Position numbers and translations under genes: made by a program. Positions 34,072 through 44,611 of a DNA stretch of 64,000 bases are shown one piece after another. Positions within the stretch are counted from its first letter, which is position 1, and the number at the start of each line of letters is the position of its first letter. A model generated the notes under the pieces. The model had not been told where the DNA came from. It ran no database searches and saw nothing but the letters and a program-made list of their open reading frames with translations. Source of the stretch: Periplaneta americana (Eukaryota; Arthropoda; Insecta; Blattodea; Blattidae); contig NC_091117.1 in NCBI RefSeq assembly GCF_040183065.1, positions 109,236,001-109,300,000 of the forward strand, read 5' to 3'.

Positions 34072-34300
34072 AAAAAGTTATGTTTTATTTAACGACGCTC
34101 GCAACTGCAGAGGTTATATCAGCGTCGCCGGATGTGCCAGAATTTTGTCCCACAGAAGTTCTTTTACATGCCAGTAAATCTACTGACATGAGCATGTCGC
34201 ATTTAAGAAACACTTAAATGCCATCAACCTGGCCCGGGATTGAACCCGCAACCTTGGGCATAGAAGGCCAGCGCTATACCAACTCGCCAACCAGGTCGAC
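34072..34300 (-). mobile_element. SINE-2 copy with 12-bp TSD
   Basis: TAATGTATAATA at 34060-34071 and 34301-34312. The minus-strand tRNA-like head has GTTGGTATAGCGCTGG and GGGTTCAATCCCGGG. The body is shared with 25530-25765, and the tail TAAATAAAACATAAC lies at the left. Confidence 0.92.
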
Positions 34301-34315
34301 TAATGTATAATATGA

Positions 34316-34560
34316 CAACTAATTTGAGAAGATTAACTCCATATGTAGATGATATTATTGAGGATCATCAGTGAGGTTTTAGGCATAATAGATCGACTAC
34401 TGATCAGATTTTTGTATTAGACAGATAATGGAGAAAAAACAGGAGTATAAGGGTACACAGATTAAAAAAGGCATATAAATCGGTTAAGAGAGAAGTTTTA
34501 TGTAATATTCTTATTAAATTTGGTATTCCCAACTATTCATTAAAATCTATCTATCTTCGT
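34316..34560 (+). pseudogene. LINE-alpha-like polymerase N-terminal fragment
   Basis: Reads LRRLTPYVDDIIEDHQ, GFRHNRSTTDQIFVL, LKKAYKSVKREVLCNIL and KFGIPN, the polymerase region just upstream of where most other LINE-alpha copies here begin. Stops interrupt it. No TSD was identified. Confidence 0.65.
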
Positions 34561-34599
34561 AGTGTATCCAGCTATTTGCTGACAACATGTGTTCCACTA

Positions 34600-34996
34600 T
34601 GTTTCACTATGAATTTCCTCTTCTTACAAATGATGGGTAAAAAGCACGATGCTGGTTGTATATTTCAGCAGCCAAATTCCAAAGGTGTATTCAGCATATA
34701 TTGGAGAGAATTGTCCAAGGTTACAGGGATTGCAGATTTTAGATTAGTTCTAGGGATGTTCGTGACAAAGCAGTTTAAGAGGATATGTTCCAAACCTTCT
34801 TCGTTATTGTTGCACCAGCAACAACTACTAGAGTCAACAAGATTAAAGCGGTGAAGATACTTCTGAGTGATAATATGGCCTGTCCTGGCTCTTGCTAAGA
34901 AAGTCTGTATTTGTCTGGGAATGTTGCGGAACATTTGTAAATCATTAGGTTTCTTTTGAATGTTTAGGAGTACTTGGCCTTTATCAGAAAAATGCT
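34600..34996 (-). pseudogene. LINE-gamma C-terminal part (3' side of the nest)
   Basis: Minus-strand frame 34665-34934 reads FLARARTGHIITQKYLHRF and CCWCNNNEEGLEHILLNC, the region after the RNase H domain in I/R1-type LINEs (a TGH motif followed by a Cys/His knuckle and E-HILL-C). The gene continues at 38737-39415. The two parts were separated by a LINE-alpha insertion with a 15-bp TSD. Confidence 0.75.
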
Positions 34997-36386
34997 ATAA
35001 TTCGACCCATACTTACTTACAAATGGCTTTTAAGGAACCCGAAGGTTCATTGCCGCCCTCACATAAGCCCGCCATCGGTCCCTATCCTGTGCAAGATTAA
35101 TCCAGTCTCTATCATCATATCCCACCTCCCTCAAATCCATTGTAATATTATCCTCCCATCTACGTCTCGGCCTCCCCAAAGGTCTTTTTCCCTCCGGTCT
35201 CCCAACTAACACTCTATATGCATTTCTGGATTCGCCCATACGTGCTACATGCCCTGCCCATCTCAAACGTCTGGATCTAATGTTCCTAATTATGTCAGAC
35301 GAAGAATACAATGCGTGCAGTTCTGCGTTGTGTAACTTTCTCCATTCTCCTGTAACTTCATCCCGCTTAGCCCCAAATATTTTCCTAAGCACCTTATTCT
35401 CAAACACCCTTAACCTATGTTCCTCTCTCAAAGTGAGAGTCCAAGTTTCACAACCATACAGAACAACTGGTAATATAACTGTTTTATAAATTCTAACTTT
35501 CAGATTTTTTGACAGCAGACTAGATGATAAAAGCTTCTCAACCGAATAATAACACGCATTTCCCATATTTATTCTGCGTTTAATTTCCTCCCGAGTGTCA
35601 TTTATAATTGTTACTGTTGCTCCAATATATTTGAATTTTTCCACCCCTTCGAAGGATAAATCTCCAATTTTTATATTTCCATTTCGTACAATATTCTGGT
35701 CACGAGACATAATCATATACTTTGTCTTCTCGGGATTTACTTCCAAACCGATCGGTTTACTTGCTTCAAGTAAAATTTCCGTGTTTTTCCTAATCGTTCG
35801 TGGATTTTCTCCTAACATATTCACGTCATCTGCATAGACAAGAAGCTGATGTAACCCGTTCAATTCCAAACCCTGCCTGTTATCCTGAACTTTCCTAATG
35901 GCATATCGTCGCTTAAGAAACAATACCGCGTAACTGACATTTTTGGTCAAAACTGTTTTTTTGAACAGATGGTACCTCCACTGTCATCTGCATGCACTAA
36001 CAAGCGCGGGAATTTGATTGCATGAATGGCCTGCGTGTAAAGGAGGGGGGTACAATACCGCGTATCTGAAGTCACGAGAAGTCTGTAGGAAATACCGCGT
36101 ATCTGACAACAGATATTATGTCTACTCCCTGCGCGCCCTCAGTACGGAAGCTGGTTCTCGTTACTGCCTTGTAAAATTGTGTCAACAGTGTGTAATATTC
36201 TGAGAAGATTAAAGAAGTGTTCAGTTTCAATTATTAAAAAGGTAAATATAATAGAATTATTTCGCTAATGTCAATTGAATATTAGTTGAGCTGAATTTCC
36301 GCAGAATCTTCCTGCAAGTTCGTTCACTGAAATATAGTACATTTAATATTTTATTATTATATAGGCCTACAGATACAAGAAAAGAA

Positions 36387-37666
36387 ATGGATAATGAATC
36401 AGACGACAGTCAGTTTAGCGAGAACGAAATCCTATTTGTGCTATGTTCTGCATTCAAGACGGGAGAAACTTCTGTGAACATTAACGAAGGTATGGCATAA
36501 GAAGTATCACAGTTATTAAGCGTTTATTTTTCTTCAGTTACGGAATCATAACAGCAAACTTAATTTAAGTACTTAATATAAATAATCATGAATGGGCCGC
36601 TAAAATAATTTGCGCTACATTCAGTGGTGCTGAGCGTGGTTCCTTCCATTTTCTCCTGTAGGAGAAAGATCTAAATTGATGATATTTACTACACATGTTT
36701 TTAATCCATTTATATCACATTTATAAACACTAGCAATCTCATCTTATTCGTAGGTGTACTGCCTGATAATTCAAATGCAAAAGAAAACCGTCCTTCTGGA
36801 AATGGGCTGCTGCTGATCAGGGATTATCCGTCCAGTGTTACCGGTAAGGTTATGATCGTATTATGCAGTCTGGTATGATTTAAAGCAATACTATTAAAAT
36901 AATACAGCTAGAAATAGGGTAGGACAGAAACTGAAGACAATACCCCGTCAACGAAGGATCTACACCAAATTTCGGATGCGTCTTCAGATGTAGACGACCC
37001 CGAAGAATTCGTGAGTGCTACTTATTCTACATCTTTACATTCGTCATAAAAACGTAAAGAGAAGAATCTACAAGCGTTTCATTGAAATTTGACAGAAAAG
37101 AAAAAGAAGTTCAAAGCCACAAAAGGGTAAGTGGAAGAAAATGAAAAATAGAAAACTTAGAATGGAAGAGGAAGCTTATCTTAGCTACAAGAGATCGAAA
37201 GATGGCAAAGTGACACATAATACGGAAAGAGATGCAAGGAATTTAGGGCCAGAGTGTAGTTATAAAATGTGTCAAAATTCGAAAGTAAGGGGCTGTAATT
37301 TAATTTCTAATGAGAGAAGATACATCTTTCAGGCATTCTGGAAAACTATGATTTGGGAACAGAGGACCGTTTACGTATCAAATCTTGTGGATTTCACTCC
37401 TACGAAAAGACCTGGCAGTACAAATTCTGAATCGAGAAGAAAGAGAACATTTGTCTACAACCTAAAAGTTGATGAGAAAAGAATTCAGGTTTGGAAAAAG
37501 ATGTTTCTGTGTACATTGGGAATTAAAGAATGAACTGTGCGATATTGGTTAGCTAATAGTACTGATGACGTCCCTTCAGTAAAAAAAAAGTCATGTTCTC
37601 GTGCAAAAGCACAGAAAAAAAAGAGCATTAGTAGCCTGCCTAAATTACCGTCACATTATTGTATAT
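36387..37666 (+). pseudogene. Multi-exon N-terminal part of a Sola-like transposase gene
   Basis: Putative exons: 36387-36489 (MDNESDDSQFSENEILF start, GTATGG donor), 36754-36843 (after TTCGTAG, GTAAGG donor), 36923-37010 (after GGGTAG, GTGAGT donor) and 37096 onwards (after TTGACAG). Exons 1-2 and 3-4 join in phase; exon 2 to 3 is off by one base. The last exon reads EEEAYLSYKRSKDGKV, a Cys-rich GPECSYKMCQNSKVRGC, YIFQAFWKTMIWEQR, RRKRTFVYNLKVDEKRIQV and KKMFLCTLGIKE, then a TGA (37531-37533), and continues to SLPKLPSHYC before another stop. This resembles the N-terminal half of a family of insect TE proteins. The DDE domain expected after LPSHYC is absent, so the element is internally deleted. 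Confidence 0.65.
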
Positions 37667-37867
37667 AGAACCGACTGTGCCATAGTTTTTATGATAGTAT
37701 TCCACACTAAGGTTACTCAAGGATTACTTTTTGTGATTTCAGCATAGGCCTATAATTATTTCTTTATTGTGTTTAACGAATATTGTGCCTGAAAAATTAT
37801 CATCATTATTATATTTTTTATATGATTCTTTTCATTATTCGCAAGTCACCCAAATCCATTGTCAATA

Positions 37868-38019
37868 ATAATAATAATAATAATAATATTAATAATAATA
37901 ATAGAATAATATTGTTATTCATTATTTTATTATAAAATTATGTCAGCAACGTTTTAGTAACAATTCTACTTATCTATTCAAATACGTAGTGTAAAAATAA
38001 AATACCTGGTATCAGATTG

Positions 38020-38061
<42 letters not shown>
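37868..38061. repeat. (AAT)n and (ATT)n microsatellites
   Basis: An imperfect (AAT)n at about 37868-37905 and a purer (ATT)n at about 38022-38061. As inverse complements they could pair with each other. Both lie in the deleted half of the transposon. Confidence 0.9.
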
Positions 38062-38063
<2 letters not shown>

Positions 38064-38736
38064 ACAAACATTGAACTGTATCTTCTTTTTCCTTTCCCAT
38101 AGTTTCAGCATTTGATTGACTAAGAATGCAGCAATCATTGTCTGGAACGTAATCTAGTGCTGATTCAAGCTACAGGCTAACGACCTTGACCTCAAGTCAG
38201 ATGGTAGGACAACAATTCAGATAACACATTGACATATACAAGAGCACGAATAATATTTCCAGAAGGCAGTTTTCACGCAAAGTAAACGCTTGTCAGCATG
38301 TGTCCTGAAGCTGCAAAAGTTGTCTCACAATACCGCGTAACTAACAAAACGTAGTCAACGGCAGAGTTCCAATACCGGGTAAGTGACATGGCCAAATGTC
38401 TACGGCCATGATCATCCATTTTCACTTAGTTACAAATTAGTTATGCTATTTCATAGCCAAACAGCACTTTTCAAGACTATTGCGTTATTTTTATGGTTTT
38501 TATTCGGTTTTTTCCTTCTCCTGTAAAATTTACATTTTGTCAGTTACGCGGTATTGGTTCTTAAGCGACGATATTCTAAAGCGAAGTTAAAAAGTAAAGG
38601 TGATAGTGCATCTCCCTGCTTTAGCCCGCAGTGAATTGGAAAAGCATCAGATAGAAACTGACCTATACGGACTCTGCTGTATGTTTCACTGAGACACATT
38701 TTAATTAATCGAATTAGTTTCATAATTCGACCCATA

Positions 38737-39415
38737 AATTTGTTAAATGAGAATTAGCTGCAAAATATGCGCTGGTTAAAGAAGTTATTGCATAGATTTG
38801 GGTCCCAGAGATATTGCCTGTTTAGCAATATCATCAACAATCTCATTTCCAGTAATGCCGCAAAGACTAGTTATCCATTGGAATACTGTATTTTCTTTCT
38901 GAAGATTTAGTTTATTTAATATTTTTTGTATAGAGATTGTAATTTGTGCATAGGAAGTTGGAGTATATTTCATGATATTTAGAATAATTAGCTACCATCG
39001 AGTCACTGAAAATGCATACAAGTATATCAGATAAGGTAGAGACATGTAAAAGAGCTGCCTCTATGGCCAGTAGTTCTCTTTCGAGACTAGAGGGAGATGA
39101 ACATGATATATAATAGTTCTCGTTATATTTTGCGCCTGAAAGTGCATCATCAGGATTCCATGACTCATCAGTATAGATATGAAGAAAATTTTCATATTTG
39201 TTACAGATTAGTTCCATGGCACTAGATTTTAAAACATGTGGTGCATCATTCTTAGTATAATCGCCAGAGATATTAATATAACACTTTGGCCTTTTCCACA
39301 TCCATGGTGGAGTTTCAATGACAACTAAATTTTGTTCCATTGTTAAACAAGTTACATTTAAAGGAACATCTTCCATTTGTATATTATAAAACTTACAGAA
39401 GTTGTGATCCGTTAT
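38737..39415 (-). pseudogene. LINE-gamma RNase H domain (5' side of the nest)
   Basis: Minus-strand reading from about 39412: FCKFYNIQMEDVPL, then an RNase H domain with all four acidic positions visible. These are HIYTDESWNPDDALSGA (first Asp), SLERELLAIEAALLH (Glu), VCIFSDSMVA (second Asp), and further on FQWITSLCGITGNEIVDDIAKQA (the last Asp). RNase H removes the RNA strand during retrotransposition. The usual His in the SH-GI-GNE motif is altered (SLCGITGNE), and there is a frame break near 38970. The polymerase that should lie further upstream is not recognisable past 39415, where a plus-strand LINE-alpha begins. Confidence 0.85.
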
Positions 39416-39416
39416 T

Positions 39417-40345
39417 CATTAAAGTGTGTCTCAGTGAAATGTATAGCAGAGTATGTATAGGCCACTTTCTATAGCGGTACGATTAGCTGCAAATATAATT
39501 ACTGGATATCTATTATTAACCTTATTATCTTTAAGTCAAGAATTTCATTTACACTGAATAATTTTATCGTGCAATTCGATATAATCTGAAATATTATATA
39601 AATTGCAAGCTGAAGCAAGGAGATGCACTATGACTTTTACTTTTCAACTTTGCTCTAAAATATGCCATTAGGAAAGTCCAGGATAACAGAGAAGGTTTGG
39701 AAATGAATGGGTTACATCAACTGTTCCCAAATATCTTGGAGCAACAGTAACAATTATAAATGACACTCGGAAGGAAATTAAACTCTGAATAAATATGGGA
39801 AATGCCTGTTATTATTCGGTTGAGAAGTTTTTGTCATCCAGTCTACTCTCGAAAAACCTGAAAGTTAGAATTTATAAAATAGTTATATTACCAGTTGTTC
39901 TATATGGTTGTAAAACTTGAACTCCCACTTTGAGAGAGGAAGAGAGATTAAGGGTGTTTGAGAATATGGTGCTAAGGAAAATATTTGGGCCTAAGACGAA
40001 TGAAATTACAGGAGAATGGAGAAAGTTACACGATGCAGAACTCACGCATTGTATTCTTCACCTGACATAATTAGGAACATTAAATCCAGACGTTTGAGAT
40101 GGGCAGGGCATGTTGCACATATGGGCAAATCCAGAAATGCATATAGTGTTAGTTGGGAGACCGAAGGGAAAAAGACCTTTGAGGAAACTGAGACGTAGAT
40201 GGAAGAATAATATTAAAATGGATTTGAGGGACGTGGGATATGATGGTAGAGATTGGATTAATCTTGCTCAGGATAGGGACCGATGAAGGGCTTATGTGAG
40301 AGCGGCAATGAACCTCTGGATTCTGTAAAAACTGTAAATAAGTAA
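39417..40345 (+). pseudogene. LINE-alpha copy, degenerate, with an internal 140-bp foreign segment
   Basis: Starts at TGTGTCTCAGTGAAATGTATAGC (the [13 protein letters not shown] region). After about 50 bases it is replaced from 39472 to 39606 by unrelated sequence. It resumes with [16 protein letters not shown], a gap that removes the active site, [25 protein letters not shown] and [15 protein letters not shown], to a decayed end at 40345. Many stops and deletions make it older than the copy at 35 kb. No TSD was found. Confidence 0.75.
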
Positions 40346-41756
40346 TATAACAGCTAAGAAAAATATTGGGAGTTCCACCACTAAACTTATGTTAAACATA
40401 TGTAGAGCATTAAAATATATATATTTTTCTCGAAATTTTAAAATTGTATTTTTTTTTTAAACCTTAAGCAGAGCGGGTAGAAGAGAAAGTGACGTTACTT
40501 CCTCTAGTTCAGTGGTTTGTCGCTGAGTGGCGCTAGCCCTGTTTTCCGTGCCCAGTTTCAGGATCGCTATTCAAGTGAATGCAAAAGGTTTTTAAAAATA
40601 ACCCATTAGATAAGAATGTTTTGTAGAGTACTTAGTTACAATATCTTACTTCTTTAAGGCATTATAAAGTACGCATTGATATGAAATTATAGTTTATATA
40701 CACAAGAAAGAATGTAATATAATAAAGGAGACACTTTATTCTCACCAATAGTTTTTATCTCTATTCAGTCATTAGTTGCAGTTGTATCTGGTTTATACGT
40801 AATTCTGGGGAACAAAAAATATTACGTGCAACTTAGACTCATAAATTAAGTTTCGATAATATATCTATGCTAATGTAAGTTTTGATCTTTTGAAATACCT
40901 AAGTTATTTTGCGTTTTGTAAAATTAAAACAATTTGGTAGCATTGTATTAATTAGATGTATGCTACTTATTGGAGAATATTAAATTAAAAACTTTTCCAT
41001 GAGATCTATTACTTTCTCATATGCTCGATTAGAAATCTCTTATGATGTGGAAACATAATAAACAAATGTAATAAAATTGTAAACCAGATTAAGCTGTAGC
41101 CTAGATGCAAAGTAGAATTATACTGTACTTTTGTTACCGAAATAACTTTTACGTTAATTAGGACTAAAGTGCTATTATTAAAAATAAAATAATGAATAAT
41201 TAAACATGTACCTATATTTAATGAAGTAGAAGCTAGGTGCTTAGATTCAATTAGGAGTTCAAAATTAGCACTTTAATACAGCACATTTTCTAACCAGCAC
41301 ATAGATTGAAAAATGTTCAGATGTAGAAAGTCTATGGTAATCATCACAAGATAATCATTTTTTAATTCCAAAATGTCACTCTAGAGCATACTTGCACAAA
41401 CAGCGCTCAATGAGCGTGCACGCTCCTTCGGAGGGGGGGAGCGGTGTTTACCGCTCGCCGAATCGGAGAGGAAGATACGTCAGAATGACATAGACTTGCT
41501 ATGGGTAGAAGAGAGGGAAACGACTACTCAGCTATCTAGTGGAGTGCAGTGTGTATTCTCAGCAACTGTTTCACGTTGCTTACCTACTGCTACAGTACAG
41601 TATGGAGGAATCTAAAAGACGGAATAGTGATCATCAGGCAAATTCTTTCAATGTTGCATGGGAAAATGCTTATTTTTTCATAGCTGCTGGAGTAAATACT
41701 TAGTGCCTTATCTGCCATAACATTTTGAAAGGTAGAAAGAAACATAACATAATGCG

Positions 41757-42008
41757 GTCCACACCTGTGGAGTAACGGTTAGCGCGTCTGGCCGCGAAAC
41801 CAGATGGCCTGGGTTCGATTCCCGGTCGGGGCAAGTTACCGGGTTGAGGTTTTTTCCGGGGTTTTCCCTCAACCCAATATGACCAAATGGGTAACTTTCG
41901 GTGCTGGACCCCGGACTCATTTCACGGGCATTATCACCTTCATCTCATTCAGACACTAAATAACCTAAGCTGTTGATAAAGCGTCGTAAAATAAGCTACT
42001 AAAATAAA
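41757..42008 (+). mobile_element. SINE-1 copy with 13-bp TSD, inside the hAT zinc finger
   Basis: ATAACATAATGCG at 41744-41756 and 42009-42021. Complete family structure: tRNA-like head (GTAACGGTTAGCGCGTCTGG, GGTTCGATTCCCGG), body and AAATAAAATAAC-type tail. It splits the zinc finger codons of the hAT transposase. Confidence 0.95.
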
Positions 42009-42524
42009 ATAACATAATGCGTCATTACGAGTCCAGACATAAAGACACTAAAGATATTAATCTTCAACAATTTAAATATCTCTCTTCAGGGAAAAGGCCA
42101 GCTCAGTGTTGATATGTTGAATAAATTACGGGATTTCAGTCGTAAACTTACACTTTTCGTAAGTCAGTTTCGGAAAGGTAATGTGACTTACTTTTGAACG
42201 ATAGAAACTCCTCGTGATGAAGCCATGTTAAACGATTATATACAAATATTAAATGAAATTCAAAATGAATTTAATTCTAGATTCCAAGATCTTGTCTTAA
42301 AGCCTACACCTGTGGAGTAACGGTTAGCGCATCTAGCCGCGAAACCAGGTGGCCCGGGTTCGATTCCCGGTCGGGGCAAGTTACCTGGTTGAGGTTTTTC
42401 CGGGGTTTTCCCTCAACCCAGTATGAGCAAATGCTGAGTAACTTTCGGTGTTGGACTCCGGACTCATTTCACCGGCATTATCATTAAAGCATCGTAAAAT
42501 CTTAATATATAAAACTGAATGTGG

Positions 42525-42575
42525 GTATGTATGTATGTATGTATGTATGTATGTATGTATGTATGTATGTATGTG
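42525..42575. repeat. (TATG)n microsatellite
   Basis: About 12 tetranucleotide units at the 5' end of the Helitron. It gives artefactual Tyr-Ile-His-Thr and Met-Tyr-Val-Cys frames. Confidence 0.95.
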
Positions 42576-43879
42576 TGTGTGAATGTTCTCTATACAAATC
42601 TACACGCTTTGGCCGATATGTGCCAAAGTTTGCACATTTAACCTTCATAACCAGGAGAAGAACATATGCTGCATTAAAATTGTGCAAATGGAAGTTAAAC
42701 TAATTAAAAATATAAAAAATAAAAATAAATAGATCAAAATTCATGTATAATATTAAAATGCAAAATCTTCTACAGTCAATTGTTTTTTATTATTGTCTGT
42801 TGTATTCAACATCAACTTTCACGAGGCCATGGAAATTTTAACACGAATTTAAATTACATTGTTGTTACAAATCATGAAGGCTAAAACTAGATAATTCATG
42901 CAATAAGTATCTTTACGCAGTCCAGGACCGTATTATGAATTCCTCGATGCAGTTTTGTAGATAGTAAGCAAACTGTTTTATACAACTGAATTCTAGAATT
43001 CTTTGAAATTACAAGGTTTGCTACCACATAATTTACTTAATATTGAATAACCAATAGTACTATTGCGAAATATGGACCCATCAAAATTATGCACGAATAA
43101 GAATTGATGTGAAAAACTCATACGAAACGTAATAGAATTGGCAATATTAACTGCAAAAATAAAAGGAGATGTTTTTATTCCACGTACTGCTAGGATACTC
43201 ATTCAATTTTAAGCAACTGTAATTTCAATACCACTAGCATTTGTAATGGCCATATTAAAATGAAGCTCAAGGACAGTTGCTCAAAGTTGCAGACATTAAC
43301 TTAAAAACTGCATGTTTTTCACATCCTCAACTATATTTTATACAAAGAAGTGAAAAAAAATTTTTACACATATCAATAAGCAATTCAATCATACTTTTGT
43401 CAGGTTGCTAATGTAGTATGTGAATGTAGCCTACATAATCCCACTGAAAATAACATTGTATTAATTCTCAAAATATTGTTGTTCACGTCCGAAAATGTGT
43501 TGCTGAAAATTTAGTATGTTAAGCATTGTGGAAATAAAAATCTCTTAATTTAAAAAATACCAGTAGGCCTATACATTTCTCAGAATATTAGTCTTTACGT
43601 TAAAAAATGACTTATTGCGAGTTTCTGTGTATAAAATTAGAATTAATATAATATGTTCTGAATTTATGAGATATAGTTTCAAGTCATATTAAAAAAAAAA
43701 GAACTAGGTATGATATATGGTAAGTGGGTGTACAGCGGTCAAGAGGTAAAAAAATCTTCCAATATAAATTAAATTATATATGTATATATTGATTCGATGC
43801 AGAAACTGATCAGAAAGAGGAGAAGGAATTATATTTTCGTTGAGTTTTACTTTCTTATATAGTTTGATTTTTCTATTAC

Positions 43880-43965
43880 TTTATTTGTATTTCTGGTGGT
43901 GTGGAAGAGAAGGCCTAATGGCCTTAACTACATCAGAATAAATAAATAAATAAACAAAAACAAAT
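43880..43965 (+). repeat. Retroposon 3' tail with GGCC palindrome
   Basis: GTGTGGAAGAGAAGGCCTAA followed by TGGCCTTAACTACATCAGAA and a (AATA)n tail. Nearly the same block is at 45715-45765, so it marks the 3' end of a dispersed family. AAGGCC and GGCCTT can pair as a hairpin. Confidence 0.65.
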
Positions 43966-44381
43966 AAATGAATAAAACATATAAATAAATAAATTTAAAA
44001 CAACAGTTTAACGTCAGGCATATGATGAAATGTTTTCTTTTCCGTGCCTGATTTACAACTGTTTTAAATTGAGTTAACCCTGGCAGGCATTTGGCTAAGG
44101 AGTTCATTAATTCATGTGACGTTAAGTAAAGATTCATCTTTAAGGGCGAGGAAAGCTTAGTAAAGACAATTCGTTTTGGTTTTGTACAGTTAGGTTTCCG
44201 AGATTTCCGAAAATTTAATAACCAGTTTAATTAAAAATAGAAGCAGAAAGGAAAACCCGGGCAACGCAGGGTGCTTTCAGTTAGTAACCTACTAAAAATC
44301 TTGTCTTAATTGGAAAGAAGTTTAAAGTTATCATAATAAATTCCTTCAATACCAGCTGAAACAGTATCATATAAATTACAG

Positions 44382-44611
44382 GTGGGCCTGGTTGGCGCAG
44401 TTGGTATAGTGCTGGCCTTCTATGCCCGAGTTTGCGGGTTCGATTCCGGGCCAGGTCGATTGCATTTAAGTGTGCTTAAATGCGACAGGCTCATGTAAGT
44501 AGATTTACTGGCATGTAAAAGAACTCCTGCGGGACAAAATTCTGGCACACAGACGACACTGATATAACCTCGACAGTTGCGAGCGTCGGTAAATAAAACA
44601 TAACATTTAAC
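44382..44611 (+). mobile_element. SINE-2 copy, plus strand, in the hAT C-terminus
   Basis: Head TTGGCGCAGTTGGTATAG and GGGTTCGATTCCGGG, full body, tail TAAATAAAACATAAC. Flanks AATTACAG (44374-44381) and ATTTACAG (44613-44620) match at 7 of 8. It separates two pieces of the hAT transposase C-terminus. Confidence 0.9.

Larger units (their letters stand above)
35907..38570 (+). mobile_element. Sola-like DNA transposon with 33-bp TIRs and ATAT duplication
   Basis: TIRs begin CGTCGCTTAAGAA and end GCGTAACTGACA; 32 of 33 bases match (35907-35939 against 38538-38570). ATAT lies on both sides (35903-35906, 38571-38574), and the uninterrupted LINE-alpha at 17.44 kb shows how the site looked before insertion. 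A TA duplication with one more TIR base is equally possible from the sequence. A CAATACCGCGTA motif recurs inside both ends. A multi-exon gene lies inside. Assignment to Sola (4-bp TSD) is inferred from the protein and the TSD length. Confidence 0.85.
35012..38721 (-). mobile_element. LINE-alpha inserted into LINE-gamma, itself interrupted
   Basis: ATAATTCGACCCATA is perfect at 34997-35011 and 38722-38736. The 3' part (35012-35906) is on the minus strand: ACTTACTTAC tail, a long intact frame 35030-35902 with [33 protein letters not shown] (YADD active site), [30 protein letters not shown] and RPRRRWEDN. The 5' part (38571-38721) continues with [31 protein letters not shown] and [13 protein letters not shown]. 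Between them lies a DNA transposon (35907-38570) with an ATAT duplication. Apart from that insertion and the 5' truncation the coding sequence is little damaged, so this is a fairly young copy. Confidence 0.95.
42500..44284 (+). mobile_element. Nonautonomous Helitron in a SINE-1 tail
   Basis: Begins TCTTAATATATAAAACTG after an A and ends with CCCGGGCAACGCAGGGTGC followed by TTTCAGTTAG before a T. CCCGGGCAACGC...GGG can form the 3' hairpin. The terminal tetranucleotide is TTAG where CTAG is usual, a single change. No TSD. The A|T target lies in the SINE tail. A (TATG)n microsatellite follows the 5' end. No Rep/helicase gene. Confidence 0.85.
42301..44297 (+). mobile_element. SINE-1 copy with 12-bp TSD, tail split by a Helitron
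   Basis: ATCTTGTCTTAA at 42289-42300 and 44298-44309. The SINE runs from 42301 to about 42499 and finishes, beyond the Helitron, as TAACCTACTAAAA (44285-44297), which fits the family tail 'gtaaaataagctactaaaa' at 41983. There is also an internal deletion between GGCATTATCA and the AAGCATCGTAAAA end. Confidence 0.92.

Noticed and set aside
41757..41835. tRNA gene at the SINE-1 head (and similar at 4250, 42301, 44390, 20515)
   Set aside because: A and B boxes are present, but each head is joined to a repeated SINE body with tail and TSD, so these are SINE promoters rather than functional tRNA genes.
42502..42703. Open frames with Tyr-Ile-His-Thr or Met-Tyr-Val-Cys repeats
   Set aside because: They come from the (TATG)n microsatellite at the Helitron end.
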